From assembly GCA_030849465.1 (NCBI GenBank), contig JARVLF010000015.1, forward strand, positions 992,001-1,056,000: DNA of 64,000 bases. Direction: 5' to 3'. Each line of letters opens with the position of its first letter. Position 1 is the stretch's first letter. This stretch comes from Moesziomyces globuligerus (lineage: Eukaryota; Basidiomycota; Ustilaginomycetes; Ustilaginales; Ustilaginaceae). The position numbers were made by a program, and so were the translations under genes. Below the pieces are notes generated by a model. That model was not told where the DNA came from. It saw only the letters and a program-made list of their open reading frames with translations, and made no database searches. Shown here piece after piece: positions 50,001-58,669 of the stretch.

Positions 50001-50739
50001 CGATGAGCATGAAGAGGGTGAAGAGCGAGTAGTACCAGTACTCGTCGAGCATCCAAAGACCGACGCAGAAGACCTGGAAGACGAAGAAAGGAGCGACGGC
50101 GTGTTCGAGGAAGAGATCGACGAACTTGGGCTTGGGAATGTCGAGCTCGTTCTTGCCGAAAGTGCCGAGGGCCAGTTCGACGTCCTTGTCGGTCTTGAAG
50201 CCGCGGTTGGACTGGAACTTGGAAAGTGGCGGGTTGGAATCGGCGGGGTACGGCAGACGACGGAAGGTGGGTAGGTCGATGAGTGGCGAGACGAAGATAT
50301 CGGTAGGTGCGGCCGAGGGGTCCGGGGTGGCAAGGATGTACTTGTCGGCCTGGTAGGTGAAAGAGATTTCAATGGGCAGGTTGGGACGCTCTACGCGGTC
50401 GAGGGAGACGATGGCGCCTTCGCCCTTGTGGGCCAAAGGATGAATGCGGACGAGCTGGGCATCTTCGAGACCCTTGGCGGCGACACAGGTGGTGAGGGCC
50501 TTTGCAGCGATGCTCCATTTGGTGATGAGGAAGCTGAGAGCGTGGCCGGTAATCAGAAGGACGGTGAAGACGAAGGTCCACTCCTCGGACCTGACCCACT
50601 CGTCGTACTTGACAAAGTAGGCGTACGCCCAGACGGGATAGAGGGAGAGGAAGGGAATGACATAGAGGTGGAGGTGGATTGGGATGCGCTTGTGTAGCGA
50701 GATGCTGGCGATCTCTGGGGACTGGATCGCGAGCTTCAT
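47008..50739 (-). CDS. SPF1: P5A-type ATPase, Spf1-like
   Basis: Single-exon frame of 1243 residues from the ATG at 50739. An N-terminal pair of hydrophobic segments (about 20-80) precedes the P-type core, as in P5A ATPases. The P5A signature PPELPMELS is in TM4 near residue 463; the phosphorylation motif is DKTGT near 507; the hinge MAGDGTNDVGALKAANIGVAL is at about 840-860, split here by the usual Gly-rich turn. About six further TM segments follow. P5A ATPases sit in the ER and remove mis-inserted tail-anchored or mitochondrial TM helices; loss affects sterols, glycosylation and Ca2+ homeostasis in yeast. The C-terminus is KKDL, which resembles an ER-retrieval tetrapeptide but would be meaningful only if the tail is luminal. 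It is divergent from DAD4 (666 bases apart). Confidence 0.95.
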   Translation of the reverse strand: MKLAIQSPEIASISLHKRIPIHLHLYVIPFLSLYPVWAYAYFVKYDEWVRSEEWTFVFTVLLITGHALSFLITKWSIAAKALTTCVAAKGLEDAQLVRIHPLAHKGEGAIVSLDRVERPNLPIEISFTYQADKYILATPDPSAAPTDIFVSPLIDLPTFRRLPYPADSNPPLSKFQSNRGFKTDKDVELALGTFGKNELDIPKPKFVDLFLEHAVAPFFVFQVFCVGLWMLDEYWYYSLFTLFMLIVFECTVVFQRLRTLSEFRTMSIKPYNIWVYRAGKWAEMQTSDLLPGDLVSIDRSKEDSATPCDLLLVAGSTIVNEAMLSGESTPLLKENIELRDAKDILDVNGADRNNVVFGGTKVLQTTAPEADSSYAKLRAPDNGALGIVLRTGFGTSQGQLIRLMVFQNESRVTANNIESFVFIGFLLIFAIAASWYVWVRGTEMERPKGKLLLDCVLIITSVVPPELPMELSMAVNASLMALAKHAIFCTEPFRIPYAGRVDVCCFDKTGTITGEDLEVQGVVNCTPGGDSPLIPLKEASAETTLTLASAHALVLLEDGLVGDPMEKTTLEAMDWKLGKGDLLTPTDPKAGPHRFGVQVRRRFQFSSALKRMSTINHVIDQSGNRRVMISVKGAPETLKTMFAQLPAHYDDTYKGFTRRGSRVLALGYRFVDNVSPNDTNAINNMQRDQVEAGLKFAGFLVFHCPLKPDAIESLKQLNDSSHRCIMITGDNPLTAVHVATQVEIVDRPTLILDVREGATSEQDLVWKSVDESVVIPIKASEPIDTKLFEQYDICITGVAMKQYQGNAEAWNHLVQNTWVYARVSPSQKEFILNSLKSLGYITLMAGDGTNDVGALKAANIGVALLDGTPEDLAKIAEHQRMERMKKVYESQLSLTARFGQPPPPVPPALKEKFPDLEKAREEALANMNSARTTNRAAKFDLSTITASMADAELDDGPPQIRLGDASVAAPFTSKLSQVASVLAIIRQGRCTLVATIQMYKILALNCLIQAYSLSVLYLDGIKFGDYQVTISGMLASVCFLCISRGQPIDKLSKERPVANILNAYVFGSILTQTALHIATMYYIQRLSVVFEQPEDVVDLEAKFSPSLLNTGVYLLGLSQTISTFAVNYIGRPWRESIRENKYLYYGLVSVGGIAIAGATEFMPELNEWLQLVKMQPAYQVQLVAAMALDFVGSYALESFWSLFADVKPKPLVTKGAQRRLERRKQEQIQKEIDAHNADEKKDL

Positions 50740-51405
50740 GCTGGCGGAGCTGCGCTACGACCGCGGCGACGAGTGCAGCAGCAGCAGCAAAAGTGGTGGC
50801 GACAGCTGCGACAGCTGCGGCAGAGGTAGATGTGGGGTGCGTGCAAGCGTTTGAGCTTGGCACGAATGGATCGACGCCTTGGGTGAGCGTGGATCTTCGT
50901 AGGCGATGACCGTCGGGTGCAGTGGTGACCGGAAAGAAGGACGCACATGGGGTCTGTGCTGCCCTCCAAGCCGATCCGGCATGAGGTGGCTCACGCGCAC
51001 TCTGCAAGCAAGAAGATCTTCCTTTGGCACTCCACCCAACGCCGCTCGACGCTTGCCAGCCCGTCTTGATTGGCTAGACTGCACTCGCTAAAGAACAGCT
51101 TTGCCTCAGCTTGCTCCACGTCGACGTCCACTCGTGCGCGGCCTCGAAATTTCTGGGTTAAACATGTTAGGCCATCAGGTCGCATCACGTGAACTTTCGC
51201 ACGAGTTAGTTGGCGGGCTGCTCAACACGACTGGTGTGACCGGCCCAGCGACGCGCGCGCGTCTCGGTCGACCTTGTTGAGCAAAGGGCGAGAGCAACAC
51301 TGCGGCCCGCCAAAGTGGAAAAGTTACACGCACGCTGCACAACTCGCCTCGCTGGCCACACTTTGCTCAGCACACCATCATCCTTCCTGTTCTTTGCGGA
51401 TCAAC
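50740..51405. other. divergent promoter region (SPF1 / DAD4)
   Basis: No gene seen. A short (GCA)n run lies at about 50769-50788 in the probable SPF1 leader, and an alternating ACGCGCGCGCGT run lies near 51251. Confidence 0.5.
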
Positions 51406-51811
51406 ATGGAGAACCCACACGTGAGTAGCACATTCTGCTTTGGACACACGCTGTGGGCCTGATGCTGACAGTCATCGACTCACGATTGCATCGTTGCAGG
51501 AGGAGAGGCAGTCGCTCCTACTGGAGCGCATCACCAAGAGCGTGCATCGCCTCAACGAAGCGCTGCAGGAGCTCGACCGCTCCATCGTCGAGATCAACAA
51601 CCACAACCAAGCCATCGTGATCGTATCCGATCTCTCGGAAGCCGTAAGTCATCGCCGCTTTTGCACGTCTCTGGCAAAGTCATGTTGCTAAACCCCATCC
51701 GTTGTCTTTCTCGCGACCGCATTGGATCAGTACCGTCGCAATGTGGTCTTCAACCTGGCGGGCATGGATGCGATCGACGAAGAAGGCCTCGGAAAGAGCA
51801 ACCTCGATTGA
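51406..51811 (+). CDS. DAD4: DASH complex subunit Dad4, three exons
   Basis: Exons 51406-51420, 51500-51643 and 51731-51811 join to a 79-residue protein; introns are 79 and 87 nt with gtgagt and gtaagt donors and cag acceptors, both between codons. The first exon encodes only MENPH, and the joined start MENPHEERQSLLLERI matches the strongly conserved N-terminus of Dad4. The rest is one long helix (LNEALQELDRSIVEINNHN) followed by YRRNVVFNLAGMD, as in yeast Dad4 (about 72 residues). Dad4 is a core subunit of the DASH/Dam1 ring that couples kinetochores to microtubule plus ends. The first exon is far too short for gene finders that require long frames, so this gene is easily missed. All three junctions keep frame and no alternative is needed. 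Confidence 0.92.
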
Positions 51812-53112
51812 CGGACCCATTCCGGCCTTCCACCACATCTCACCGTCCGCTTACTTCCCAGCCTCGCTCGCTGCAGGCTTTTTCGACCGACTTCGGACGT
51901 TTGCTCTTCTTAAGCGGAGCGGATGGAGAGCCAGTGCCCTGTATTTGTATCCCACAGCCTATCTGCTGCCTCGCCGTCGCGCAACCCGCCGTCTTGCGTG
52001 GACGCTGCTCGTTCCTGAGAATGATATATACCCCTCATCCAAGACGCTTGCCTCGAAAGCTTCAAAGGCCCGATGCAGGGACTCAGAGTGGGCCCAGCTA
52101 CTGTAGTCTCGGATCAGGCAACCGGCTCGAATCGGCGATGCCAGAGACTTCGAGCCTGGCTTACCAGCCCTTGAGATAGGCTATTCGCGGCTTGTCGAAG
52201 GAGATGGAGAGATGGGGAAAATTTGTTAGATCCAGATCGATCGCCCTCGCCCGACTTCCCGCCGCGGCGTTTGTGATTGGACGGCCAGCGTCTTCGGCGA
52301 TTTTGTCACACCCGAGCTGAGATAAGAAAGCAAGGCTCCAAATCGCGGACATGCGGACATCAAACCTTCCTGTCTTCCGACTTTGCAAGTTGGCCGACAT
52401 CGGACCGAATGGCCACAGAGGCGCTCCGGTCTTATCTAGCTCCCGAGGTTGTCCGAGAAACTTGGCTGCTCAAGTAGACGACGGCCGGGATCGTCGGGGA
52501 TCAAGTGTTGGTGCGTACTATAATCTAAGAATGCTACGCGCTCGCTGCTTGCTGTATGACCAGCTACGTGCACCGAAAGCAGGGCGTTCGGCATAATTTA
52601 TTCTGAGCAGCCATGAGGGAGACTTCAATTTGGCGCGACAGAAGTGTGGCGCATTGCTCGTTTAAGAAGCAGCAAGGGTGAGCACTGAGTTGTGCTCTAA
52701 TCCCGACTTTCTTCGCACCTTTGATCTAAAGCCGAGATTGCCTGTGGCACGAGGCCTCTTCGCCGGCCAAATTCGCCGATGCAGAGGCGTGCATTAGCGT
52801 GCTCATTTGCCCCCCGCTCCTTGCGGGGCGAAGAGATAAGACAAGAAGCAAACTGTCAACGGCGTGCAGCTCGTTGCACACGGACACGGTTTTCTCATCG
52901 CGCTTCACTCATTGGATCCCGCAGAAGCATATCGAGCCTCGTGCTTGAACCTTCCGCGTGGTTGCACTGCAGTAGCGTGCTTTTGGCATGCAGGGACCAA
53001 CGCTCATGATCCATGGGATGGAGTCGTAAAGTACATATACCTCGACCTTCCCGGTCATGGCACAATGCTGATTCCTCAGCCTGCTCACAACGCTTGTCAT
53101 CCACATATCACC
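51812..53112. other. intergenic, promoter of the MFS permease gene
   Basis: No supportable gene. Frames of up to 170 codons run through the DAD4 3' side without any signature. The permease frame is open back to 52864 but lacks protein-like character before the ATG at 53113. A weak TATA-like word (acatatacc) lies at about 53033. Confidence 0.5.
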
Positions 53113-54657
53113 ATGCAGACCGCCAAATCTCCCTCGATTGAGGGTGCCGAGGACGCCAAGGTCGACGCTTACGTCGCCGATGTCACCTCGAAGCCCTACG
53201 CCTCGCCGACCGATGACGAGAATGCCAAAGCGCAGGCACTTGCCCTCGATGCCTCCGACGTCACCCCGGCCGAGCTCAAGCACGTGCTGCGCAAGATTGA
53301 CTTCATCCTCATGCCTCTCATGTGCGTGGCGGTGCTGTTGCAGTTCCTCGACAAGACCTCGCTCAACTACGCCTCGCTCCTCGGCCTCAAGAAGGACACC
53401 CACCTCAAGGGACAGGAGTACTCGTGGCTCGGCTCGTTCTTCTACGTCGGCTACCTGATCGCCACCCCCGTCCACGGCTTCTTCCTGCAGAAGGTGCGAC
53501 TCTCCCGCTATGTCTCCGTTTGCATCATTCTGTGGGCCATCTCGCTCGGTGCACACGCTGCTTGCAAGAACTACGGCCAGCTCGTCGCTGCTCGTCTTCT
53601 CCTGGGTTGGTGGGAAGCAAGTCTTACGCCAGCCTTCATCTTGCTCACTGGACGCTTCTACACGAAGCAGGAGCAGGTGACGCGCACTTCGATCTGGTTC
53701 GCCAACAACGGTTGGGCTCAGATCCTGGGCGGTGGCATCTCGTACGCTCTCCAGGTGCAGAAGCCGTCGAACCTCAAGGTGTGGCAGCAGATGTATCTGA
53801 TTCTGGGCGGTGTTGCACTGGCGTTCGGAATCGTCGTCTGGCTCTTCATGCCTGACTCGCCCGCTACGATTCGATACCTCAACGAGCGCGAACGCCAGGT
53901 CGCGGTGCACCGCATCAAGAAGAACAAGTCCGGTATCCACGACTCCAAGTGGAAGTGGGACCAGCTCCGCGAAGCCGTGCTCGACCCACGCCTCTACCTC
54001 TTCTTCCTCGTCGTCCTCACCGCCAACATCGCCAACGGCGGTGTCTCCAACTTTGGCTCGGAGATCATCAAGCAGTTCGGCTACGACTCCAAGACCACGG
54101 CGCTGCTCGGCATGGCACCGGGTGCCTTGGAGGTCGTGGCGGTCTACTTTGGCGCATGGCTCGCCTACCTCACGCGCACCCGCGTCATCCCTGGTGTGCT
54201 GATGTACATGATCGCCGTCGTGGGCGGCACCATGATGATCGCTATCCCTCCCAGCGCCAAAGCCGCTCGCTTCACAGGCTACACGATCTCTTTTACCTAC
54301 CCCGTTGCTAGTCCCTTCCTCTACTCCTGGCTCTCGTCCAGCGTTTCGGGAACGACAAAGAGGATCATCTTCAACACCTTCCTCCAGGTCGGCTACTCGG
54401 TGGGCAACCTCATCGGTCCCCAGACCTACCGCGCCAAGGACGCCCCGGACTACGTCCCCGCCAAGATCACGCTCATCGCCATGTTCGGCGCGGCCGCTGT
54501 CTCGCTGACCGCGATCGGCTCGGTGCACTACCTGTGGAACAGGAGAAACGGCTTGCTCGACGAACGTGCCGTTGGCGAAGTCGACGCGCAAGAGGACCAC
54601 GAGGACCTCACCGACCTCACAGACAAGCAGCGCACCAGCTTCAGATACCCCTACTAG
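53113..54657 (+). CDS. MFS permease, allantoate/Dal5 family
   Basis: Single-exon frame of 514 residues from the ATG at 53113 (context caccATGca). A 65-residue polar N-terminus precedes about 12 TM segments. The first TM region carries LLQFLDKTSLNYASLLGL and the first loops GQEYSWLGSFFYVGYLIATP, both typical of the anion:cation symporter (ACS, Dal5-like) branch of the major facilitator superfamily. The mid-loop has FMPDSPATIRYLNERER, also a hallmark of this branch. Members take up small organic anions such as allantoate, ureidosuccinate, nicotinate, biotin-type vitamins or dipeptides; I cannot choose among them. An earlier in-frame ATG at 53065 exists, but the 53113 start gives the usual N-terminus length. 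Confidence 0.9.
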   Translation: MQTAKSPSIEGAEDAKVDAYVADVTSKPYASPTDDENAKAQALALDASDVTPAELKHVLRKIDFILMPLMCVAVLLQFLDKTSLNYASLLGLKKDTHLKGQEYSWLGSFFYVGYLIATPVHGFFLQKVRLSRYVSVCIILWAISLGAHAACKNYGQLVAARLLLGWWEASLTPAFILLTGRFYTKQEQVTRTSIWFANNGWAQILGGGISYALQVQKPSNLKVWQQMYLILGGVALAFGIVVWLFMPDSPATIRYLNERERQVAVHRIKKNKSGIHDSKWKWDQLREAVLDPRLYLFFLVVLTANIANGGVSNFGSEIIKQFGYDSKTTALLGMAPGALEVVAVYFGAWLAYLTRTRVIPGVLMYMIAVVGGTMMIAIPPSAKAARFTGYTISFTYPVASPFLYSWLSSSVSGTTKRIIFNTFLQVGYSVGNLIGPQTYRAKDAPDYVPAKITLIAMFGAAAVSLTAIGSVHYLWNRRNGLLDERAVGEVDAQEDHEDLTDLTDKQRTSFRYPY

Positions 54658-54943
54658 ACTTCTCGGAATCCACTCCGGTCACCGGCTAAAGAGAGTGCTG
54701 CCTGACATGATCGAACATCGTGAGCATGGAGCATGTTGAGAAGGTGGGCCAGTGCAAGCGTAAAGTGACACCTGCAGCCCTGCAGATGAAGTGCAGGAAC
54801 CCCGCAGCTCGGAGGCGGCCCAAGCGGGACGGTTGCAGATGAAAGGAGGCACCCTCCTATCGTCCGCCCGCACGAGCAAAGACGCACAAACACACATCAG
54901 ACGGATTGTGACTCTTTCATTTCCGCCTCGATGTGGACTGATT

Positions 54944-57900
54944 TTATGCAGCAGCTGCAACGCGAATCGCGACTTGGACCGGCGCGGCGAGGGTCTGGAG
55001 GTACGTGACGTCCTGATGCTCCAGCCAGGCTTGCATGTCGATCTCCACCGTCCAGGCACTCTCCTGGTCATGTCTTGTCATCGATCCCTCCTCAAGCTTT
55101 GCCGGCTTGAGCGAGATCCACGGTGTAGATTCGCAGTCGTACGTGGTCCGATCGATGACGCACGCCTTGATCGCCTCGCTGCCAGCGCAGAGGACGAGGA
55201 AGCCGATCGTGCTGGCGCTGTCCACCAGGCACGAGAGGACCACCTCCGAATCCGGTCGACTTGTCGTCGTTGGAGATGCAGGTGCCTTTGCTGGAGCCTT
55301 TGCGACTGTCGCGGGCGCGGGTTCGGTGATGGCGATGGGACACTCGCGGAATGGGACTAGGGTGCGCGAGGCGAGACAGCGCTTCAGCGTCGTAGTAGCA
55401 TCGTATGGACTCAGCCGCACGCGCTTGAGCGTCTTGCCGTCGACGCTTTCGTTCTCATCGGAACCTCCCTGCCACGGAAGCCAAGACTTGGCAACGTTGC
55501 CCCGATGGGAGCTGGGAAGGATCGAGGTCCAGGACGCGAGGATGAGTACGCCGAATACCACGAGCGTCTGCAGCTTGTCGATGAGCCCGATCATCGTGTC
55601 CACCACGTCGACGCGTGCGCCTTTCTTGCTCTTGGCCTTGACTTGGTCCATGACGGGCCGGGGAGTCCTTGCAGCGCCGGTGACTGCACCCTGCAAGAGA
55701 GAGAAGAAGCCGTTGATCAGTGCGAGTGACACGAGCACTGCTCGCGAGCCCGAGGGCGCCTCCTGCACAAGCCTCTGCACCGGGGTGGGAGCAAGGATCG
55801 CTGCTGTGCTACTCTCGACGGCAGCTCCCGCCGGCTGGATATTGCTGGATGTGCTGATGGAGCGAGTCGAGCGACGGCGCGCATGAGAAGGCCGACGAGA
55901 GCCCGATACCGAGCGGTGCTTCCGAACGCCGTCGTCCATAGGTGCAGCTGAGATCGCCACGGAGCTGATCCCTTCTGGAGTCATAAAGTGCTCGATAGAG
56001 CCGAGAACTGCGACGGCGACGCCGGAACCCGGCACGGTGAGCACTGGAGCCAGGGTGAGCACTTCCCACGACTCAGCTTCAAGCGTCGCGCTGAGGAGGC
56101 TGCTGTTCTCCACCGAGTCCTGTCCATCTAGGATCCAGATCTTGCCCGATCGGAAGCCTCGCACAACCACGTCGTGTCGTTGCGCGTCAGCAACCGGATT
56201 CAAAAGCTGGCTTGCGTCGAGCACGTCGAAGGTGCACGCCTGGGCGCCGCGCAAGTTCCACAGTCCGAGTGTCGCGCCGTTCGTGCCTTCGTGTTGGACG
56301 TGGAGCTTGAGTGCGGGCCCCACGCTGTCGCTGATAAGATCCTTAAACGCGTTGGTGCCGAGCAGATGACCCCTCGCCTGCACGCGAACGCGTTCACTCT
56401 GTACGGACAGCTTCAAAGGCGCTGCCAGCGCACGCATCGATGCATGTGCCGGCGCATCCGCTCGGTCTGACAGCCACAATCTCGCATCCGTGAAGGCGCG
56501 GAAGGACGCATGGTATCCCGTAAAGTCGAGCTCCAAGTCGGACTGCGAACCAGCGCAGTGAGCCAGCATATCCGCATCGCAGATGTGCTCCGGAAGCAGC
56601 AGCGCGTTGTACGCGTTGTGCGCGAGGTGGTGACGGTGCGCATCCTTGATGTTCGGGAAGAAGTCATCGGTGCATCGGACGGTCATGCCTTGGCTATGCA
56701 GTGTCCTCGCGGTATTGGTCAGCGCAGGCGTCAAGGCCATGGAGTGAATGACGCCACCTGAGCCAAAGTAGCGCGCAGCAGCACCCTCCATCGCTTCGAA
56801 CATGGCTTTGCCAAGCTTCCCGACACTCGACCCTGCCTCGCTGCTGCTTACGGTGAGCGGGTCGATGGGACGATCGAGCTGGCTCCACTCCCACTCGGCT
56901 TGCGCGTCGATCTTGACAAAGTCGACGCCGCTGGAGCGGAGCGAGTGGAAGGCCTTGTCCCAGAACAGATGCATATCGAGCTCGGTTGCGGGAACGTGCC
57001 ATTCGCGAGTTGCGTTCCGGAAAGGATCGTGGATATGCATCTGAGCCAAGGGTGCGCTGAGACTCGCCGCCACGCTTCCGTCGGCGTCGATGCCATCCCA
57101 GTAACCTGACAGTGTCATCCAGCAGCCCACGGAGCGGATCGAGGGGAATCTGCGCCGAATGCAGCTGACGTACGATGCAAGGACCGGCTGGCTTCCGTCT
57201 TGCTGGTGCGAATCATCGTCTAGGTCCAGCAGGGCTGCATCCATATCGAAACCTTGCAGGCGTCCACGGTGATCTGCGCCGCGTGTAATGTCTTGCCAAC
57301 CATCATCGATGAGCAGCGAGGTGATGGAGCCACGTCCGGTCCTCTTCTCGGTAGCCTCGAGCGCAGCAACCACTTCCGAAAGGAAAGGCCGACGCTCTTC
57401 GTTCTGCATAGCCTCCCAGGTGCAGAATCCGAGACCGCCCTCGGGTCGCTTTGGGCTCGGCGGGCTGTCAGCATGGATGGTGCGGTCCTCGTTGATGGTC
57501 GTGGCATAGTCCGACTCGCAAACACTGTTCCCATCCTCCGCAGCCGAAAAGAGCAGGGATTCCTCCAGATCACGGCTGGGCGTCAGTCCTTCGACAGCGG
57601 TGGAATCGGAGTCAAAGGTGACGTCGACAAAGTCGGGCTCGGAATAAGGCTTGGTGTTCAGAGCCACCAGATCGATGCTCGCTGGCAGAGGTACATCGTC
57701 GTCGAGCGCTTTGGCAGCAGACCAAGGAAGGCCAAGGGGCTCGTGGACGCAAGTTCGAAGCAGCCTGGCCGCATGGGAGCGGCAGGCTTTGATGACGTCC
57801 TCGAGCTGCGTGGCAGGCCCCAGTGCGAGCGCGAGTCGAACTTGCACCTGCTGTGAAGTCAGCTCGACCTGGAAGGTGACTCTGTCCCCATTGCACACGG

Positions 57901-58669
57901 AGCGCACGAGTCTGGGCGGTAGTACGCTGTCATCGAATACGGGCATGACTACGAGCACCTCGCCTGCGGCCGATCGCCCGAGCTCGAGCACCAATAGGCT
58001 TGCTGCAAAGTCCGACGAGACTTCGTGGAGTGACTGAAAGCGTCTGGACGTGCACCATGTTGATTTGGTGCGCTCGATGACCAGGCCGGATTGCACATCT
58101 CTCGCGTCGAGGTCGAAAGCGAGGCAGGTCGCCGCAGTGCCGCGACAGGGGCCAAGCGTGGCTACTTCGACGGGGAGCTCGTGCTGCTGGAAGGCATCGG
58201 ACTGGATACGGGTGCCGGAATGAGGAAGCATGAGGCGTCGAATGGTTGCAGGAAAGACATCCGAGGCAGGCAGATGGATGCGACCATCGGTGGAGGGGGA
58301 GCCGAGCCAGTCGATCTGACCGTCTGGATGGACGATGCGGTAGGTGAAGCCGAACACTCGCTCGTTGGCGGCGGGCGCGCATTTGACGCGGGCGACAAAC
58401 GAGTAGCCCTTGGCTTGATTTACGGCGGCGGCGATGGGCTCGAGAGGATAGGCGTTCCAGGCCACGGGCCGCGAGGTGGAGATGGAGCTGCTCTGGGCAA
58501 TGGGCAGGTCGGTCCAAAGCTCCAGAAGCGCAGCGCCATCGGCTAGCGAAGCGGCATACTCGTCGACGGGGTAGTGCGCTGTGAAGATGAGGCCGTCATC
58601 GCAGGCTTGTGCGAGAGGGATGGCGCGGAACGATTCCAGCGCCGGCTGGAAAACAGGTGCGGAACGCAT
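54944..58669 (-). CDS. GH36 raffinose-synthase/alpha-galactosidase-like protein with C-terminal hydrophobic insertion
   Basis: Single-exon frame of 1241 residues from the ATG at 58669. An N-terminal beta-sandwich (1-400) leads into the TIM barrel: GLGFCTWEAM at about 412-421, LLIDDGWQD at about 450, GCWMTLSGYWDG at about 515, FVKIDAQAEWEW at about 580-592 (Asp near 585, the predicted nucleophile) and RCTDDFFPN near 664 (the predicted acid/base Asp). These match raffinose-synthase-like GH36 members, which transfer or hydrolyse alpha-galactosyl groups. In the C-terminal domain, roughly residues 900-1075 are an insertion: a Ser/Arg-rich stretch, a hydrophobic segment at about 975-993 (AVLVSLALINGFFSLLQG), a basic linker and a second at about 1032-1050 (LQTLVVFGVLILASWTSIL). 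Domain sequence resumes after it. I see no N-terminal signal peptide. A membrane-tethered cytosolic enzyme is possible. Activity is inferred, not certain. Confidence 0.85.
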   Translation of the reverse strand: MRSAPVFQPALESFRAIPLAQACDDGLIFTAHYPVDEYAASLADGAALLELWTDLPIAQSSSISTSRPVAWNAYPLEPIAAAVNQAKGYSFVARVKCAPAANERVFGFTYRIVHPDGQIDWLGSPSTDGRIHLPASDVFPATIRRLMLPHSGTRIQSDAFQQHELPVEVATLGPCRGTAATCLAFDLDARDVQSGLVIERTKSTWCTSRRFQSLHEVSSDFAASLLVLELGRSAAGEVLVVMPVFDDSVLPPRLVRSVCNGDRVTFQVELTSQQVQVRLALALGPATQLEDVIKACRSHAARLLRTCVHEPLGLPWSAAKALDDDVPLPASIDLVALNTKPYSEPDFVDVTFDSDSTAVEGLTPSRDLEESLLFSAAEDGNSVCESDYATTINEDRTIHADSPPSPKRPEGGLGFCTWEAMQNEERRPFLSEVVAALEATEKRTGRGSITSLLIDDGWQDITRGADHRGRLQGFDMDAALLDLDDDSHQQDGSQPVLASYVSCIRRRFPSIRSVGCWMTLSGYWDGIDADGSVAASLSAPLAQMHIHDPFRNATREWHVPATELDMHLFWDKAFHSLRSSGVDFVKIDAQAEWEWSQLDRPIDPLTVSSSEAGSSVGKLGKAMFEAMEGAAARYFGSGGVIHSMALTPALTNTARTLHSQGMTVRCTDDFFPNIKDAHRHHLAHNAYNALLLPEHICDADMLAHCAGSQSDLELDFTGYHASFRAFTDARLWLSDRADAPAHASMRALAAPLKLSVQSERVRVQARGHLLGTNAFKDLISDSVGPALKLHVQHEGTNGATLGLWNLRGAQACTFDVLDASQLLNPVADAQRHDVVVRGFRSGKIWILDGQDSVENSSLLSATLEAESWEVLTLAPVLTVPGSGVAVAVLGSIEHFMTPEGISSVAISAAPMDDGVRKHRSVSGSRRPSHARRRSTRSISTSSNIQPAGAAVESSTAAILAPTPVQRLVQEAPSGSRAVLVSLALINGFFSLLQGAVTGAARTPRPVMDQVKAKSKKGARVDVVDTMIGLIDKLQTLVVFGVLILASWTSILPSSHRGNVAKSWLPWQGGSDENESVDGKTLKRVRLSPYDATTTLKRCLASRTLVPFRECPIAITEPAPATVAKAPAKAPASPTTTSRPDSEVVLSCLVDSASTIGFLVLCAGSEAIKACVIDRTTYDCESTPWISLKPAKLEEGSMTRHDQESAWTVEIDMQAWLEHQDVTYLQTLAAPVQVAIRVAAAA

